Source: Thelonectria olida (lineage: Eukaryota; Ascomycota; Sordariomycetes; Hypocreales; Nectriaceae). From it: DNA of 64,000 nt. Below are positions 1 through 12,142 of this stretch, piece after piece (the first letter of the stretch is position 1; each line of letters opens with the position of its first letter). The notes under the pieces were generated by a model. The model was not told where the DNA came from and did no database searches. It saw only the letters and a list, made by a program, of their open reading frames with translations. The DNA is taken from assembly GCA_020736575.1 (NCBI GenBank), contig JAGPYM010000015.1, positions 310,001 to 374,000 on the forward strand, written 5' to 3'. The translations under genes and the position numbers were made by a program.

Positions 1-900
1 GAGCAACGATGCCAGTAATACCGTCGTTTCTTGCTTCCAAAGCAAGGGCCGCGGCCTAATTGGAACAATTTATTAGAAATTTCTAAAGACATCTTCGGGG
101 ATCATCTTCGCAGCTCACTCACAAGATTGGCTCCCGCGCTACTTCCGCTTACAATAATCCTTTCCGGGTTGACACCCAGGGCTTTCGCGTTCTCCTTGCA
201 CTAAACAGGAAATTTAGCGACACATTTCCCTGTTACTTTAGTCGTATCAGTGTACTCACCCATAAAAGACTGTCATAACTGTCATAGAGCGGCTGTGGGA
301 ACGGGTGCTCTGGTGCCCTGGGAACATTAACAGATCATTCGCATTGATCATGAGAGATAGAACGTACTTTCTGTAGTCTACACTGACGACGACAATGTTG
401 GGGTTCGCCGCAGCGAACACATTTTCGGCACCGTCTACCTCATGGCGTCCAACCGTCCAGCCTAGGGCGCAGAAACAAGAATATGTCAGCAAATTCCAGA
501 TGTGAACTACTTATTGAGTCGTATTCATACCACCGCCATGCATGCGATACATCAGAGTAGCATCTTGCGTAAATTTCGGTGACTTGTAGACTTTGAGTTC
601 GATCATAGTGCCATCGCGAGCAGGAAATTGAAGTAGCTCAGACACTACGTCGCGGCTGCGATCCGGTCCGCCAGGGGGCATAGCAGCATCAGCATCTCCA
701 GCGACTTGGCGAAAGGTTGCGAAATCGGGGCAGCTCCAGAATGGCGAGAAGGCAGCGCCGATGGCAGCCTCTGCTGCTGTGTACTCGGGGATTTTCTGAG
801 AGAGATGACCGTGCTTTGGCAGAGGCTTGAAGTCGCTCTTGGTGTCCACGTACTCGAGCTCGCTTTTAAGTAGCATTGTGAAGTGATTATACTCGTCCAA
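1..900 (-). CDS. alpha/beta hydrolase (HSL/arylesterase-like), partial
   Basis: The gene runs off the left edge, so its 3' end is missing. Spliced exons read about 900-531, 461-368, 317-260, 200-123 and 55-1, all with GT-AG borders in matching phase. The first exon ends in the oxyanion-hole motif HGGG, completed as HGGGW across intron 1. Exon 2 carries VVSVDYRK, exon 3 APEHPFPQP, and exon 4 the nucleophile elbow GSSAG, with Ser as the expected catalytic residue. This order is that of the alpha/beta hydrolase fold-3 family, which hydrolyses small carboxylic esters. The catalytic Asp and His would lie outside the window. The start at 900 (MDEYNHF) is the first Met of a frame leading straight into the conserved region. 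No signal peptide is visible, so a cytosolic enzyme is likely. The substrate is unknown. Confidence 0.82.
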
Positions 901-1719
901 ATCGATAAAGCGGGTTGGCCTAGGAAGGGTGGCGCTTATACAATTTACAGAAAACTCGTCCTTTTATATGGACTCAAAAGTAACCTCATCCACCTAACTT
1001 CCATTGACTCGAGGCTTTAGAACTACTTACATGTTGACTCTACAATACCCAAAATCAGGGACGGCGGAGTTGTGGAGTGAGTAGACGTCGTTAGCCCTAC
1101 GACTTCATTCGATTCGATCTGACCAAGTTGTCATCATAAAATTATCATTATGAGTCATTTCCATATCGGGGATTAACTGCAACGGTCTGACCCTTTTTTG
1201 GACTCTGTAAGGATGAATATTTGATGCAGTGCATAGCTAGCTGCGCCACTACACTTTTACCTACCTGATGTAGAACAATGCAAAGATGAAGAAGCTAAAG
1301 CCCAAGCTTTCGGAATCAAGAATGATTCAACTGATATTGTCGGGGGGAAATTGTGGCTTGTGCAACCCCGTCTTAATGACTCCCAGGACTCCCGGGTAGG
1401 TTACTACTAATGCGTCGTTCGAGAGCACAACGCAACTTTAGGCAGAGACAAGACACTTTTACTTTGAACATAGCTTAGAAATTGGCAGCTATAATTTTAA
1501 TGGCCTCAATACTAGATCTGTCAAGTGAAATACTAAATGTGTGAGCATACCAATCGACTTAGTCCAACACTGCTAGTGAGACCTATGTTACTCACAAAAC
1601 GATCATGGAAACTCCTTCACAGAAACATCTCGGCATACTGGGAGCTTGAGAAACGGTTTTCGTCATGGTAGGTGTGTGAATTTTCCGAATTCCTAATGTA
1701 AATCTACGCTAGTCGTTCT
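901..1719. other. intergenic, no gene seen
   Basis: This is the 5' flank of the hydrolase and the 3' flank of the methyltransferase. No ORF with recognisable domains and no repeat was found. Confidence 0.5.
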
Positions 1720-2966
1720 CTAATCGCTCAACTCGACTTCAATAATGCTCTCAACAGACTGCGGCGGCCTCCAAACCTTGATGATTCGTAGGCCCGTCTT
1801 CTCTATCAAATCGCGCCACTCGCTTTCCGTCCTCTCTTTAGCTGATAGACAGGCCATCATGGTAATATCAGACGTCGTTACTCGAGCATGTGGCTTGATG
1901 CTATTGACAAGGCTTTCGTGGATCAGTAGTCTCGAGTAGTCCTTTTCCATGGCTTCCGCAATATGCTGGAGAATCTTTACCGCCTCTGGCTCTTCCCAAT
2001 CATGAAGCACGTTATGCATGAAGTATATGCGTGCTCCCTTGACGGGCTGGGGCGTAAAGAAGTCATGGGGATGTAGGGAGACAGCTGAAGGTGGTGTAAC
2101 GTCCTTCAAAATGTCAGGTAGGTCTTGAAGAATCAGACTACCGGCTGGAATGTCTGGATGCCGCAAGCTGAACTTTTCCAGGTCATGGCCTTTGCTGCCA
2201 CCGACGTCGACGACGAGGGCTCGGTCTGGCTTGGCTACAGAAACGACTGTATTGGTGGGATAGATATCCGTCCAAGGAGTCAGGTTGTACTTGGAGTGAC
2301 ACTCCATCGAGTCATTGAATCCGCGCGTCACGCTGGGGTCTGCGCCGACGAACTGGAAGAAATTGGATTCGGGGCCGCGTAGATATTGCCAGTTACTGTT
2401 ATTGACATCGGTCGGGTTCTTGAATTCCGTCTCTTTGAGGAAGAAGGGCAAAGTTCGAAACATGGGGTTGTTGACTTCGCTGTAAAATGTGCCATAGACG
2501 GATGCTAGAGCGGGATCGGCGGCGAGGGCCTTGGCCCAAGGGGTCGGCGCAAAGGTATCCTCGGCCGTCTCGATGACAAGATATTGCCCGGAGATCTGCC
2601 TCATCATACGTCCTACGTAGGAGGATGTTGTTAGCAAGCGGTAGTACGTATGTAGTCAACAAAAAGGAAGTGCATACTGATGAGCACCTCATCTGCCCCG
2701 GTTAGCTCAGCAAGTTCAGCAGATGTCTTGGGAGTATGCCCATCTTCAGCCCACTTGTCGAACACTCCAGCGTCAATCAGAGTTTTGATGCATGCATTTG
2801 TTGCACCGTTGACCCAGTTCTGCTGCCAAACGATGTCCCATGGTGATTGAACCTTGGTTAGGGCGTGGAAGAGAGCATCTCGTGCTCGAGCGCGCTCAGC
2901 TTCGTTGGAGAAAGAGTTGGCGTCGATGCCTTCGAGGCCTGCGATCAGTTCGTCTGCAGATGCCAT
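1720..2966 (-). CDS. SAM-dependent O-methyltransferase
   Basis: Two exons (2966-2678 and 2612-1720) joined by a 65-bp GT-AG intron give about 393 residues, normal for fungal class I O-methyltransferases of the plant COMT type. The N-terminal part (about 1-130) resembles the winged-helix dimerisation domain. The C-terminal catalytic domain shows the SAM-binding motif VVDVGGSKG, an acidic LQDLP motif, and MHNVLHDW with the His-Asp pair used as general base in this family. Such enzymes methylate phenolic hydroxyls of secondary metabolites. The gene stands alone here, about 20 kb from the NRPS-like gene, so linkage to it is not implied. The start at 2966 (MASADEL) is the only Met ahead of the conserved helix. 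Confidence 0.88.
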
Positions 2967-3685
2967 TCTCGATATGGAGATGCAATCTCAGAAGCGGAAG
3001 AATGGGAATTCCAAGGAACGTCGTGTATGATGCGGCGGTAACAGTATCATAACTCAACATGGGATCAGGCTAATAAACACCATCCGCCTGGTTTCCCACC
3101 CAGGCCCAGCGACCAGGGGCCCGCTTCACAGCTGTCGAAGCGACCTGATTCTGGTGTATCTAATTTCCCGAAGGCTCATGGCGCCGCATGGTACTGGGGC
3201 ACCGTTGTCAGGAAAGTACGACCTTTGCCTGATTGCTTCTAGTCTGGATACGTAGGAACTAGGGGAATTGTCATGAGCAGAATTCACTCGTCAGGCAATC
3301 AGTACATACGTGATTCATATCTTCTTCAAGGTTGCCAGTAGTAAGTGATGATCTCTAGGAACAAAACTTCAGCACATCATGACTCGCCTCCTCCCCTTGT
3401 CAAGGCTACTTACTTTCACCGCTGCTTCAGAGCAGTACCTTGTGGCCCTGTGGCCCTGTCACGGAAACATGATGGTCGCCGGTCCCTGCTCGAACATGGG
3501 CTTATCAAAGACGTCATTTTCCTTCCTTGCATGTCGTAATCGGTCTCCTCTTGCATGAACCGTTGACCTGCTTGATCGGGAACCCAAACATTCCCGCCGT
3601 AATTCCGTAACCATTGGCCAAGGCTCCATCAAACCAGCCAAGAGACCTTTCTCGAACGGATATTCGTTCAGTCGACATCGTGCCA
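2967..3685. other. intergenic, no gene seen
   Basis: This is the promoter side of the methyltransferase and the 3' side of the receptor gene. Only short shadow frames are present. Confidence 0.5.
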
Positions 3686-4901
3686 TTATCGCTTCTCAAT
3701 ACCCACGCCAAACTCCACAGTCTTGTGGATGCTGGTGCTGGTGGACGCCTCACGAGGCGAGACCAGAGGAATGTCATCCACGCTCGAACCCATGGGCGTC
3801 AACCCATTCTCCGGGTCGTCTAGCTGATGACCCCTGAAGTTGTTCCACCTCGTGCTCCCACCGACCGAAGGGTGCTGGCCAGAGTGTCCCAAGTGCCCGG
3901 AACGACCCCGGCTGCCCTCAGTGCTGGGAAGCTTGCCCCTGGCAAGGCGAAAGAGTGGCCCCAGCGTTGGAAGGCTGGCGCAGATGATCAAAATGCATCC
4001 TTCCGAGACACCGAGAATATCGAGGAATGGAACCGGATCTGTGGGTTCACTGTCAGTCGATGGTGTTTCACGCTTCACCAAGAGGAGCAAAGGAGAAGGA
4101 GACCTACATGTGGGATCTTGGGCCAAAACCACAAAGACACTGCCAAATATGGCAAGCTTGTAGATAGAAACAACCGACGCTAGAATGCTCAAACCGAGAG
4201 CAACTGAAACCGCAAGTCGTGACTTTCGTGGCATGTTCAGTTTCATGATGAACGGCACCGGATAGAGGGCGAAGAAGACGTCAAGAAAGGCCGAGTACGC
4301 CGACGACAAGTAGCCAAGATCAGCCAAGATACTAACATCGGCACACGTCCCCTTGATCGACTTGTCCCATCCGTACTCGACGGGATCACACTGCTTGAAC
4401 CACCAAACGGAAGTGGCCAAGATGGTTGCTTGAGAGGTCAGCGCAAGACCCCAAAAAAGTATCGTCGTTTTGAGCCCGTAGTCGAGAATGCGCTTGAGAA
4501 TAGAAATGATGGCGAATTTTGGCAACGAAAAGACCCAGATGAGGATGGAGCTGATGATGACATTGTATTTCAGCGCCATAACCCGATCTTGTGGACTCAG
4601 TGTTTCCATGTGCCGCCCGAGACCGTAATGAGAGCCTATTGTGACGATAATGCAGGTAACAAAGGTGATAACAACGCAGAAGATGGTGATGGCATCATCC
4701 GCACCCAGCCCGCCTCGTTGTCCGTGACCGAAACGGACTCTGCAAAAAACTCGAAGTGCGACGACGACTGTCAAGCTCAAGGTCAGCAGCTTTCAAGGGC
4801 ATCAATGGGCTAAAGGGACACAAACAGGACGTGACTGCAAATAGGGCCCAGCAGGCCTTGTCGGCCATGGTGCCGTAGTCTTCAGCTTCCCATAATGCCA
4901 T
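3686..4901 (-). CDS. PTH11/SAT4-type rhodopsin-domain membrane protein
   Basis: This is an integral membrane protein of the fungal rhodopsin-domain family (PTH11-like, SAT4). Seven hydrophobic segments can be followed: ALRVFCRVRF, AITIFCVVITFVTCIIV, the stretch around IISSILIWVF, TTILFWGLALTSQATIL, FLDVFFALYPVPFIM, VSVALGLSILASVVSIYKL and ILGVSEGCILIICASLPTL. The motif HYGLGRH after TM2 is characteristic. A probable 46-bp intron near 4829-4783 joins a short first exon (MALWEAEDYG or MADKACW) to TM1. A second intron near 4110-4050 links ..DPT to VPFLDIL. The C-terminal tail is Gly/Ser-rich and probably cytoplasmic. Family members are candidate receptors, some needed for host-surface sensing, but most have no known ligand. 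First-exon placement is the weakest part of the model. Confidence 0.82.
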
Positions 4902-6786
4902 ATTGAAGTGTACACATTATTTGCAGCTCTAGCATCAAATTTGAGTAGGAATCACGCCCGAGTGATATACCATTGCAGCTGTAAACGAGAGGTCGGGTTA
5001 TATTCATGCATACTGTCCGAACAACCAACGATCCCCTTCCTCCCGGTCCTCATGTTGCTGTTCTTCCAGGCAACTGGAGTTGCTGTGGATGCATCCGGAT
5101 GCTTGGGAGCTCCAGGGTCGACATTCGGACCCTGCCGGATTCGAATCCTTCGCTGGAAGCACCTGCGACGTCCCCATTGCTGCTAGGATGATGCCCCTGA
5201 GAAGAGGTTCTATTCTTCAGTAGCCATCACATCATGAGCTTCTTCCATGATCACCCAAGTCGGACATAACGCGTAAGCCGCCATTCCCATTGCCCGGACG
5301 CCCCTTGCGAGCCCACAATACAAGGATGATGATCCTGCCTCCGACCACCCTGCCGGGAATACCTGGTGACGGGGTTGGGTAAAAAAGCCCGCTCTCACGC
5401 CCGAGATATTCCATATCCTCCAGGAGCAGACGCGCTGCTTGTTGGAGACAGAACATGGCAGACTTGAGCCACGGGTGCGGTAAAACACGACGGCGATCTG
5501 GGATCCTTTCAAAGACGAGTTTTTCGCCTAACTCTGCAGGCTTGTAGACATGCTTGGGCTTGCAGTTTATCTAGGCTGCGAGCTTGGCTTTGCTAATCAG
5601 GCCTGAGTCCAAGGGGGCGTGGGCAAGGAGTGTCACAGCCTTACCCAGGCAACCGGGTCGGCATGGATGTATGTTGACGCAGGTGCTCGTCGCTTGAGTA
5701 TCCATGGGCCCGGACTTCTGAACGAACCAACATTTTACTACGTAGTAGATCAAAGAAATGGTTTCCATCAGGAGCCTCGGGAATTTTTCTACCGATGCCT
5801 GTCCAGTTGTCTGGGTAACGCTATGCTCAAGCCCGTTTTGTACGCAGCCTTCACGAAGTACCGACGATGTGCTGAAGCGTGATCGGCACCAGTCATTGTG
5901 TAGTCAAGATCCAGCCTACTATTCGAAAATCATCTCCCTATTTATGCATCGTCAGTCAAGCCATGCAGTCGAAGCTGGATTGGGACACAAACTGGACATA
6001 CCAATGCGTTCAATATGAATGTGGCCAAAATCAACAGGATAAACTGTTTACCAATCCGTTTTATGAACCCTTTGTCTTCCTTGGTTCTCACTATCGCCTG
6101 GGCTCCGAAGAGAAAGGTTTCTACAGTCAGCGCTGGAGACTTATCCCTAGGGATAATTGGATCAAATACCATGTGTATATTTTTTTGGAGTCAGCGGGTT
6201 GAATCTTTCCAATTTCACAGAGATTTTATAATAAAACTGTAATAATCGAGTTGACGTTGGTTTTCTGGGTGCTGCATATGGTCTACCTGATCGAACCGCG
6301 TCTCTTAGGTTATCTCCAACACTCTCGGTTTACGCGTCTGGAACTCATGGGCGCTTGTCTTGTCCTTGGACTCCTTGTGATATCTCCAGAATTACTTTTA
6401 TCTATGCTGCGAAGTGACGAAACACTCTGCAAGTTGTCTATGTAGGCAGAGGAACTGATTGAGCAATAGCGGGGTCGGATGGTGTCAGTAAAAGCTCTTG
6501 AATGTCTACTTCACGAAGCCTTTTATGCAAAGATCGGCCATCCCGCCCGTGTTTAATTATGGAGAAGAATGATGAAATGCATCTTGAGGGAGGGGTATCG
6601 CTCTTTGGGATCATCGTCGTCTCTCCGGATAACGTTGTGATATAGCCGATAAGCACCTTTTCGGGCCAACCCGGACATCTCTTATCAATCGCTCCTCCAT
6701 GAACATTTCCGCGCTCGCCAGTTCGTCCATATCCATCTCTTCACAGCAGCATCGCCAATCTTGCGCTTGCCTCATCCTCTACAGTC
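4902..6786. other. 1.9-kb intergenic stretch
   Basis: This lies between the diverging receptor and peptidase genes. Several ORFs of 60-107 codons exist on both strands, but none shows a domain, signal peptide or conserved motif I recognise. Confidence 0.45.
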
Positions 6787-7999
6787 ATGAAGACTACCAC
6801 TTCGTTTGTGTCTGCGTGCTTGGCCGGCTGGGCCATTTCTGCAGCGGTCGATGTTCAGCAGCCTCTGCTAACCCCGCGACTTGGGCCATCACTATCATCC
6901 CTCCTCGATTTGCACAAGTCACTCGTTCAGCGACCGTCAATAACAGGCTCCGAGGCCAATGTGTCTGAGTTCTTGACAACCTATCTTCGAGCGAGAGGTT
7001 TTACTGTCGAGGGTCAGCCTGTCGACGGCGATCGAGAAAATGTCTTTGCTTACTTGCATGGCTCAAGGAGCACCAGGGTTCTCGTCACGTCGCACATCGA
7101 CACGGTACCTCCCTACTGGCCGTATGAGAGACGTGGCGATGAGCTTTGGGGCCGCGGAACGGTAGATGCGAAGGGCAGCGTGGCCGCCCAAATCATTGCC
7201 GTTGAGTCGCTTTTGCATGAATCAAAGATTAGCCAAGGCGATATCGCTCTGCTCTTTGTGGTGGGCGAGGAGACAGGCGGCGCCGGCATGCGTGCGGCCA
7301 ACGAGCTGGGCCTGTCTTGGGAATCAGTCATCTTCGGCGAACCGACTGAGCTCAAGCTTGCTCGTGGTCACAAAGGAGCAATGGGCTTCACAGTCAAAGC
7401 AAAGGGCAAAGCCGGTCACTCAGGGTATCCCGAAACAGGCAGGAACGCCATTGATCTTCTCGTTCAGGGCTTGGCTGCCTTGAAGCTCGTTGAATTGCCT
7501 TGGAGCGAGGATCTGGGAAACACGACCATCAATGTGGGAAAGATTGAGGGTGGTTTCGCCCCCAACGTGATTCCAGCCAACGCATCGGCAACAGCTGTAG
7601 TCAGAATTGCGTCTGGCAGTCCAAAGGAAATCCAGAAACTAGTCCGAGACGCTCTAGGAAAGGTTTCCTCCGATATCGAGGTCGAGTTTACAGCTGGCAT
7701 CGGGCCTGTGCCGATAGATTACGACATTGACGGTGAGCACCCTTGTGCATGGCGTATATCTTAAAAAAAGGGGGGGATCATGCTAATACAATGTAGGGTT
7801 CGAGACGATAGCGGTCAGTTACGGTACCGATATTCCAAGTCTGGGCGGCCATCACAAGAGGTATCTGTTTGGCCCTGGAAGCATCCTTGAGGCTCATTCT
7901 GCACATGAACACTTGAAGATCTCCGACTTGGAAGACGCAGTTAATGGCTATAAGACTCTCATTACAGAGTCTTTGAAGAGGAATGCATCCTCGAACTAA
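6787..7999 (+). CDS. secreted M20 metallopeptidase (ArgE/DapE/carboxypeptidase family)
   Basis: Exons 6787-7732 and 7797-7999, with a 64-bp intron, encode about 382 residues. A signal peptide is plain at the N-terminus (MKTTTSFVSACLAGWAISAA), so the enzyme should be secreted or vacuolar. The M20 zinc-site motifs occur in order: SHIDTVPPY (His), GRGTVDAKG (bridging Asp), GEETGGAG (catalytic Glu and ligand Glu), IFGEPTE, and near the C-terminus SLGGHHKRY (final His ligand region). KAKGKAGHSGYPETGRNAID marks the dimerisation (lid) domain. M20A enzymes remove C-terminal or acyl-linked amino acids from peptides and related amides, so a nutritional role is plausible. The frame closes in the intron, which confirms that splicing is needed to reach the last ligand. 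Confidence 0.92.
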
Positions 8000-8560
8000 G
8001 GAAGAGAGGCTGTCTAGAGGAGTAAAGGCAAGAGAGAAGCTACAAGTGTGGCACGAAAAGAGTGCACGGCCCGAGGTATCTCGTTCACAGTATTGACGCG
8101 CATTCAGATAGCCGATGAATCCTTGAGTAAGGATAGGAAGTACAGGATGATAGGCCAGTAGAATCGCATCGAGTCAAGGTACCTATCCTTCAATTCGGAC
8201 CTGCTCTCGCTCGTTCTCATGGACGGTCCTGAGAAGAGATTGTCATTTTTGTGGCCAGTGTGAGACTAAAACTGAATTACGCACCATTCACGGCTATTGG
8301 CCTGTTTACGGCGTGGGCAGAATTATGCCGATCATGTCATCATTCAGGGAACGAACGGCATCTCGAACCTGTAAACCACGCCCTTCCTCGTGGAACCCCT
8401 GTCAGATTTATCATTATGGATGATTTATAATCTACAATGCCCTCCACGAAGGTTATGAAGACCTTGAAGAGCCAAATCATCGATGTTTAAATCATCTCTA
8501 ATCTTACCCAAGATATCTTGTATCCAATTCCGAAATCACCCTTGACCGTCACCGTCAGTC
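8000..8560. other. intergenic, no gene seen
   Basis: This is the 3' flank of the peptidase and the promoter of the HAD hydrolase. No repeat or RNA gene was identified. Confidence 0.5.
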
Positions 8561-9277
8561 ATGCCTACACAGCAATCAAAAATCAAGGCCGTCTTCTTTG
8601 ACTTCATGGGCACATGTCTCGACTGGCACTCAAGCGTTGTGCAATCATCACCTGCATCAATTTCTAAGAGCGAGGCTTCCAAGCTGGCGCTTGAATGGCG
8701 CAGACGATATTTTATCGAGAATGATCACCGATTCCGTCAAAAGCTCCAGGTCGAAGACATTGACGTGACCCTGGCTCGCACTCTCGAAATTGTACTGAAC
8801 AACTCTCCCGAGTATCAATCCCACTTTGACGACAGCACTAAAAAACGACTGATTGAGGCGTGGCATGCCCAGCCCGCTTGGCCGGAGGTCGGGAAGGCCA
8901 TACAGAGTATCCGGGACGATCTTGGCCTCGAAGTCTTCGTTCACGCCAACGGCACGACGCGTCTGCAGCTCGACCTCACTCGCTCTTCTGGATTGAACTT
9001 CAACATGCTGTTTTCTAGCCAGCTACTGGGCTTCTATAAGCCTGCCCCGGAAGCATATAGGAAGGGATTGCAGCTTGTCAAGCTTGAGCCCGAAGAAGTC
9101 GTTTTGGTCGCAGCGCACGCGTACGATCTACGAGGGGCCCAAAAGATTGGAATGAAGACCATCTACATCCATCGATGGACCGATGATGTGGATGAGGACA
9201 TGGAAAAGGTTAAGGAGGAATTTGATGTATTTTTGGAGGACATGGACAGCCTGCCTACTGCCATCGCTAATTTGTGA
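8561..9277 (+). CDS. HAD-superfamily hydrolase, haloacid dehalogenase type II-like
   Basis: A single intronless frame of 238 residues, the usual size for L-2-haloacid dehalogenase-like proteins. Motif I is FFDFMGTCLDW, with the first Asp as expected nucleophile. Motif II falls in VHANGTTRL, motif III is the Lys of LGFYKPAPEAY, and motif IV is in VAAHAYDLRGAQKIGM. A helical cap domain lies between motifs I and II. Fungal members are generally annotated as dehalogenases but many are probably phosphatases, and nothing here fixes the substrate. No signal peptide is present. It follows the M20 peptidase on the same strand, but no functional link is evident. Confidence 0.88.
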   Translation: MPTQQSKIKAVFFDFMGTCLDWHSSVVQSSPASISKSEASKLALEWRRRYFIENDHRFRQKLQVEDIDVTLARTLEIVLNNSPEYQSHFDDSTKKRLIEAWHAQPAWPEVGKAIQSIRDDLGLEVFVHANGTTRLQLDLTRSSGLNFNMLFSSQLLGFYKPAPEAYRKGLQLVKLEPEEVVLVAAHAYDLRGAQKIGMKTIYIHRWTDDVDEDMEKVKEEFDVFLEDMDSLPTAIANL

Positions 9278-10141
9278 GTTAATTTAATTAGCCCTCATTG
9301 AATGCAGCCAGTCGCATTGCAATTATTCGGGCGTTGGTTCTCTGATCATTTTTCGCGAGTAAAAGAGGATGGAGTAAGAAAAACAGTCATAGAAATGAGT
9401 CCGGTCATCAACCTTGAGCGACACTCTCACGATGAGCGACCAAGTGAGTGATCATCCTTATTGCCAAAACATAGACAGCGAGCGTAAAGATACACGAACA
9501 GACATGTAGCTCAGATCCTCCTTTTAGATAGGTAGTCTTCATAGAGCAGGAGTATTAACTTTCCCCATGACCAATGCCCACACCACTCCCCTAATAAGGG
9601 GGACGAATAGTGTTGTCCCGATGGAGTTCATTCGGTTAGATTACCAATAGTTCAGCCTGTGTCTTGGTTGTCGAAATAAGAAACCATGGGCTGCAAACAA
9701 GTATTTCCATATCAAACACCATGATACTCGGCGACGCGTGTAGAAGGGGCTACGTATATGAGAGAATCAAGAGAAGGCACGAATCCCAGCTAGGGAGGCT
9801 TTTCAGCTCGAGCTTAGATGTGACAACAGCATGACATAGATTGGTTTCCCTACGCTGCCAAGGGATTTAAGCTTAATTAGATGGTCTTGGTTGGAATTTA
9901 AGCGTCACATGTGCGATTCTTGCGCATGCAGGGCGACAATAGTGTCACTACCTGAGTCTTGGTCTCTTGGCAGGCTTTCTTCCTGCCACCTGTCATTCCA
10001 GTCTCTCCAGGCATCTATTATCTATGATAAAAGTACATGTACTTGGGCGAACTTATCCCTCATGGAGCTGCTTCTTCATGAAAGCTCCCCGCCAGGTCCG
10101 CTGCACAAGAAACAAACCAAGCAACCATCTTCCAACTCTCA
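9278..10141. other. intergenic, no gene seen
   Basis: No supported gene. Short overlapping frames near 9890-10140 appear to be the 5' leader of the following membrane protein gene. Confidence 0.45.
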
Positions 10142-11815
10142 ATGTCTATCCACTGGTATCACCCTTCAGCTATGACGGGGTTCTGGCTCTGCGGGCTAGC
10201 TTTCTCGTTAGGTCATCATGCTTATTACGCATCCCTTGACGGGAAATTGGCCAGGGATCAGGAATGGGTGATTCGGTACGGCACTGGCTTCTCATTCCTC
10301 GTCAAGGCCTGCTACGCTGCCAGCCTTGGTATTGCTATCAAACAGCTCGTCTGGGCACTTGTCCGTCATGCCGCGGCCTCAATCAGAGCCATCGATGCCT
10401 TCTTTAGCATCACCACCGACGTCACGTCCCTCTTTGTTGGGGAGCTTTGGCGACGAACGCCCAACCTCGCAATCGTCGCCGTCTTTTTCTGGCTCATCCC
10501 GCTCGCTGCCGTTGTTACGCCCTCCTCCATCTCAGTTTCCACCACAGAGATCATTTCTACTCGACACTGCGATATACCGGTGCTGGACTTTGACAAGAAG
10601 TTCGACTGGGAATACAAGAGTCCACAGTCGGCACTTGCAAACTTCAATGAAACACAAGAAATCGATCCCGACTTCCCTGGCGGTGACGAACGCCCTTGGA
10701 AAACCCATGTTCCCGTTGCTCGGGCCTACGCGCGACCTTCTCCCTTCGCTGAGAGATTACTTCGCCGTGTCCTCATCGGCGGTCAAATCCTGGATACACC
10801 ATCCATCTGCGGCCCGAATTGCACCTTCAATGCTACCGTACCTGGAATTGGCTATCATTGTCCGGTAGTTGACCCCAGATCGGATGAAGCCAGGTTTGTC
10901 AATGACACTATGGGAGCGTATGTATACCATGCCCGGTTGCTCAAATCTCGACGTATCTTGGGATTGGTCATTCAACAAGAGCAGCGGGAGGAAGATAGAG
11001 ACCCCGAGTTTTCCATGGAGTACTTTGTCTGTGAACCGAAGCGGGTGATGTATGATGTGCAGTTTTCTTTCGTGAACAATATCCGCACCATTCGATTTGG
11101 CAAAAAGGAGGTTGTTGGACCAATTCGCTGGCCAACCTTTCGTTTTAACGACACACTCAAAGCCAGCTATGCGCAGACCAACTTCTGGGCATATCAAGCA
11201 CTGGCAGACCTCTTGGGTCGAAGTTTCCGTGGCAGTATGCGGATGCCTCAGGGCGGTGACACCACATCTTCCACCATCCTCAGCTACACATCGCTCGTCG
11301 GACATCAGAGACAACAAGGCAACCTCAACGCAACTGTTTTGGAAGCGCTATATTGGCCCAAGCCGGAGTTCCGCGCCAAACTCGTCGAGCTTGTTCGCAA
11401 CGTCTCCATCTCTCTCCTAGCTGAGCCGAGCGTACACGTCTTCTCCACTGTCGTCGGTGAGTGTCGAGTGTCTGACTCGGGCGGCAACTGGATGTACGAC
11501 CCCCGGCCGCTATGGATTGCTTACGGAACCCTGTGCCTTTTTGGTATTGCCGGTCTCTGGGTTGGAGCTTTATCCATATCGTTCAATGGCTGCACTAGCG
11601 ACATGTCCTTCTCTAAAATTCTGTGCACGACTCGCAACGGGTATCTCGACCAGGCTGTGGCCGGAAGTCGATTCGGCGCCCATCCTTTAGTGAAGCAGCT
11701 GCAAGATATTCGTCTGCAGTTTGGAGAACTCTCTGACGAGAAGCACGCGGGCTTTGGCTCGGAGGAACAGATCACTAGCTTTGAAAAAGGTAAATGTGAG
11801 CAAGGATTGGCATAG
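10142..11815 (+). CDS. fungal multispanning membrane protein with large lumenal/extracellular loop
   Basis: An uninterrupted frame of 557 residues. Hydrophobic segments are seen around residues 12-30, 45-66, 106-128 and 467-490. Between the third and fourth lies a loop of some 330 residues with possible N-glycosylation sites (NCT, NAT, NDT, NVS) and several Cys, so this loop is probably extracellular. The C-terminal tail (residues about 500-557) is hydrophilic and contains GYLDQAVAGSRFG. Proteins of this shape are common in plant- and insect-associated ascomycetes. Some carry the misleading database name 'formylmethionine deformylase-like', which the sequence does not support. No catalytic motif is visible and the function is unknown. 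MSIHWYH at 10142 is taken as start; a second Met at residue 11 is possible. Confidence 0.75.
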   Translation: MSIHWYHPSAMTGFWLCGLAFSLGHHAYYASLDGKLARDQEWVIRYGTGFSFLVKACYAASLGIAIKQLVWALVRHAAASIRAIDAFFSITTDVTSLFVGELWRRTPNLAIVAVFFWLIPLAAVVTPSSISVSTTEIISTRHCDIPVLDFDKKFDWEYKSPQSALANFNETQEIDPDFPGGDERPWKTHVPVARAYARPSPFAERLLRRVLIGGQILDTPSICGPNCTFNATVPGIGYHCPVVDPRSDEARFVNDTMGAYVYHARLLKSRRILGLVIQQEQREEDRDPEFSMEYFVCEPKRVMYDVQFSFVNNIRTIRFGKKEVVGPIRWPTFRFNDTLKASYAQTNFWAYQALADLLGRSFRGSMRMPQGGDTTSSTILSYTSLVGHQRQQGNLNATVLEALYWPKPEFRAKLVELVRNVSISLLAEPSVHVFSTVVGECRVSDSGGNWMYDPRPLWIAYGTLCLFGIAGLWVGALSISFNGCTSDMSFSKILCTTRNGYLDQAVAGSRFGAHPLVKQLQDIRLQFGELSDEKHAGFGSEEQITSFEKGKCEQGLA

Positions 11816-12142
11816 GGTGGCACGTAGTAAGCAGGTCGTTCTATTTTACGATTTGTCTCCGAGGCGTCTAGCTAGGAACCTCGCACTGTTGGCGGTATTG
11901 CCCAGAGCCAAAGGAGGTTCACATATAAGACGAAGAGCGTGCTCTTGTTCAATTTCGGTGTGAGTGAGGGCAACGAATAAAGTGATTCGGAGAACACGAA
12001 GAAATAGTCTAATAATTACGAGTTAGAGGCTTCAAGTCAATGGGGAGGGGAAATACTCGATGTTGACGATGATGGCGTTATCGTCGGCGGCGAGAAGGTA
12101 CACAAGCCTCTAATTCTCCACCCGAGCCACAGCAATCACCCG
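11816..12142. other. intergenic, no gene seen
   Basis: This lies between the membrane protein gene and the tRNA. Nothing is recognised. Confidence 0.5.

Noticed and set aside
5942..6172. 76-codon minus-strand frame with one hydrophobic segment
   Set aside because: Isolated, no splice partners, no family resemblance.
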